DNA of 6,836 nt from Candidatus Zymogenus sp. (GTDB lineage: Bacteria; Desulfobacterota; Zymogenia; Zymogenales; Zymogenaceae): positions 1-6,836 of the forward strand of contig JAUWME010000129.1 of the NCBI GenBank assembly GCA_030613285.1, given 5' to 3'. The notes under the pieces were generated by a model. That model saw only the letters and a list, made by a program, of their open reading frames with translations. It did no database searches and had not been told where the DNA came from. Positions 6,006 through 6,836 of this stretch are shown here, one piece after another. The position numbers were made by a program, and so were the translations under genes. Positions within the stretch are counted from its first letter, which is position 1. Every line of letters starts with the position of its first letter.

Positions 6006-6156
6006 TGTCATTGCGAGCGACCGCAGGGAGCGCGGCGGTATTCTTAATTACGCGGCCCCTGTGGGGGAATCTCCTTTTCCATAGAAGCCAATTAGCATAT
6101 TGAGATTGCTTCGTCATTCGTCCGCCCAAAGGGCGTCCTCATTTCTCGCAATGACA
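6006..6156. repeat. 151-bp element with perfect 12-bp inverted ends
   Basis: The element begins TGTCATTGCGAG (6006-6017) and ends with the exact reverse complement CTCGCAATGACA (6145-6156). The left half carries the GC-rich run CGACCGCAGGGAGCGCGGCG and a small CCCC-TGT-GGGG hairpin (6056-6066). The right half is the 53-bp unit 6104-6156, with a 5-bp stem CGCCC/GGGCG and an AAA loop (6123-6135). There is no coding capacity and no clear target-site duplication. It resembles REP/BIME-like or miniature inverted-repeat elements; which one depends on finding further copies and a trans-acting transposase in the genome. Confidence 0.8.
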
Positions 6157-6178
6157 TTAAAGGGTGCTGTCCCCACCT

Positions 6179-6386
6179 TGTCATTGCCCGCTTGACAAAG
6201 GAATATATTATTCTGTCATTCTCAACTCGATTGGGAATCCAGAATAATATCAACTGGATTCCCCCCCTTTTTCAAGGGGGCAGGCTTTTCCCAAGGGAAT
6301 AACATTATGATTTAATTTTAGCCTAAGTTTCCGCTTTCCAAGGGAATGACAAATAATTATTGGATAACATTAAAGGGGCAATGACA
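6179..6386. repeat. TGTCATTGCCC-ended composite repeat, copy B (208 bp)
   Basis: The ends form a perfect 11-bp inverted repeat: TGTCATTGCCC (6179-6189) and GGGCAATGACA (6376-6386). The interior is homologous to 3025-3201 but 31 bp longer. The extra DNA includes a 7-bp hairpin CCCCCTT-TTTC-AAGGGGG (6263-6280). The left inner arm (6214-6242) is nearly identical to copy A, while the right inner arm (about 6321-6351) has lost most of its GGATTCCC half. On the minus strand it starts 9 nt after the TPR gene stop codon. Copy A lies at almost the same distance from the stop of its upstream minus-strand gene. Confidence 0.85.
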
Positions 6387-6395
6387 TTGATTTTG

Positions 6396-6836
6396 CTACT
6401 TTGTGAGCTCCCCGCAGGCATCATCAAAGCCGTTGTCGCAGGCCTTTGTAAAATCAGCGAGGGCCTTGGTCGTTTCGCCCATGGCCTTGTAGTTCAAACC
6501 ACGGGTGTAGCAGTAAAAAGGTTCTTTCGGATCGATACTGATTAATTTGGTGTAGTCCGCTATCGCATCAGAGTATTTTTTTAGACTGCTATATGCCATT
6601 CCCCTGTTAGTGTAGGCCTTGGCATAATTCGGGTCAATGGTTATTGCCTTAGTGTAGTCAGCTATCGCTTTGTTGTACTTTTTTGTGAGGTAATAAGCCC
6701 AACCCCTGTTGTTGTAGGCTATAGCAAAATCCGGGTCAATACTGACTGCCTTGGTGTAGTCAGCTATCGCATCTGAATACTTCTTTTGATTTCTATATAC
6801 ATTCCCCCTGTTGTAATAGGCAAAGGCATCGTTAGA
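6396..6836 (-). CDS. Tetratricopeptide repeat (TPR) protein, C-terminal part; 5' end outside the window
   Basis: The reading frame is open from the right edge to the TAG at 6396-6398 and gives 146 residues. It consists of four consecutive 34-residue TPRs (4-37, 38-71, 72-105, 106-139) plus a short tail ACGELTK. Units 1-3 share the pattern A-x-A-Y-x-N-R-G-x-x-Y ... K-Y-x-x-A-I-A-D-Y-T-K ... I-D-P, with the canonical small and aromatic TPR positions; unit 4 is more diverged and ends KACDNGFDDAC. TPR arrays form a superhelical scaffold for protein-protein contacts, and the partner cannot be inferred. The first in-frame ATG in the window (6599-6597) lies in the middle of the third repeat and is not the true start. 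No signal peptide can be judged because the N-terminus is missing. The DNA repeats with a 102-bp period: 17 nt are identical at 6754-6770 and 6652-6668, with one mismatch at 6550-6566. Confidence 0.92.
   Translation of the reverse strand, partial: SNDAFAYYNRGNVYRNQKKYSDAIADYTKAVSIDPDFAIAYNNRGWAYYLTKKYNKAIADYTKAITIDPNYAKAYTNRGMAYSSLKKYSDAIADYTKLISIDPKEPFYCYTRGLNYKAMGETTKALADFTKACDNGFDDACGELTK

Larger units (their letters stand above)
5884..6395. other. 512-bp gap without a gene, mostly repeats
   Basis: Between the FeS gene and the TPR gene I find no open reading frame with coding character. From left to right the gap holds a 13-bp tandem duplication with the FeS ribosome site, about 65 bp of AT-rich leader (5915-5978), and a solitary TCATTGCGAG (5979-5988). 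It continues with a 151-bp inverted-repeat-ended element (6006-6156), an 18-22-bp linker, and a 208-bp composite repeat (6179-6386) ending just past the TPR stop codon. The FeS promoter should lie around 5915-6000, but no convincing hexamer pair is visible there. Confidence 0.75.

Noticed and set aside
5979..6390. CRISPR array, because several similar short repeats occur close together.
   Set aside because: The repeats are inverted, unequal in length and irregularly spaced, there are no uniform spacers, and no cas gene is present.
6360..6545. Plus-strand open frame of 61 codons.
   Set aside because: It is the opposite strand of the TPR coding region and begins inside repeat B; the minus-strand frame has clear TPR motifs.

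Overview
The window is bacterial chromosomal DNA of moderate G+C. It carries six protein genes: three on the plus strand (left part) and three on the minus strand (right part). The last gene is cut by the right edge of the window. I see no tRNA, rRNA, CRISPR array, transposase or phage gene. The two recognisable housekeeping genes (tsaD, rsmA) are typically bacterial. A cysteine-rich multi-[4Fe-4S] protein and abundant short TGTCATT-ended intergenic repeats suggest an anaerobic, probably Gram-negative lineage. A deltaproteobacterial (Desulfobacterota-like) or related uncultured group would fit, but this placement is an inference from gene style and cannot be settled from the window alone.

Left block (1-2977, plus strand): tsaD (tRNA t6A synthesis) follows a plausible sigma70-type promoter. 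Next comes a small DUF2062 membrane protein with a highly charged N-terminus. After a 270-bp gap holding a perfect 22-bp palindrome comes rsmA (16S rRNA dimethyltransferase). The two RNA-modification enzymes act at different points of translation (tRNA decoding fidelity and late 30S maturation). rsmA appears to have its own promoter lying so close to the start codon that the mRNA may be nearly leaderless.

Right block (3214-6836, minus strand): a secreted endonuclease/exonuclease/phosphatase-fold hydrolase, a winged-helix plus multi-FeS protein of unknown role, and the C-terminal part of a TPR protein whose repeats are still similar at the DNA level. These three genes are separated by long gaps and look like independent transcription units rather than one operon.

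Intergenic space: the gaps at 2978-3213, 4324-4554 and 5884-6395 are largely filled by a family of short repeats with TGTCATT ends. Each of the three minus-strand genes is followed, 9-12 nt after its stop codon and in the same orientation, by such a repeat. Two copies of a 53-bp hairpin unit differ in sequence but keep their pairing. Two copies of a roughly 180-210-bp composite element (3025-3201 and 6179-6386) have nested inverted repeats. This repeat system is the most noteworthy thing here. I found no convincing new defence, toxin-antitoxin or biosynthetic system.
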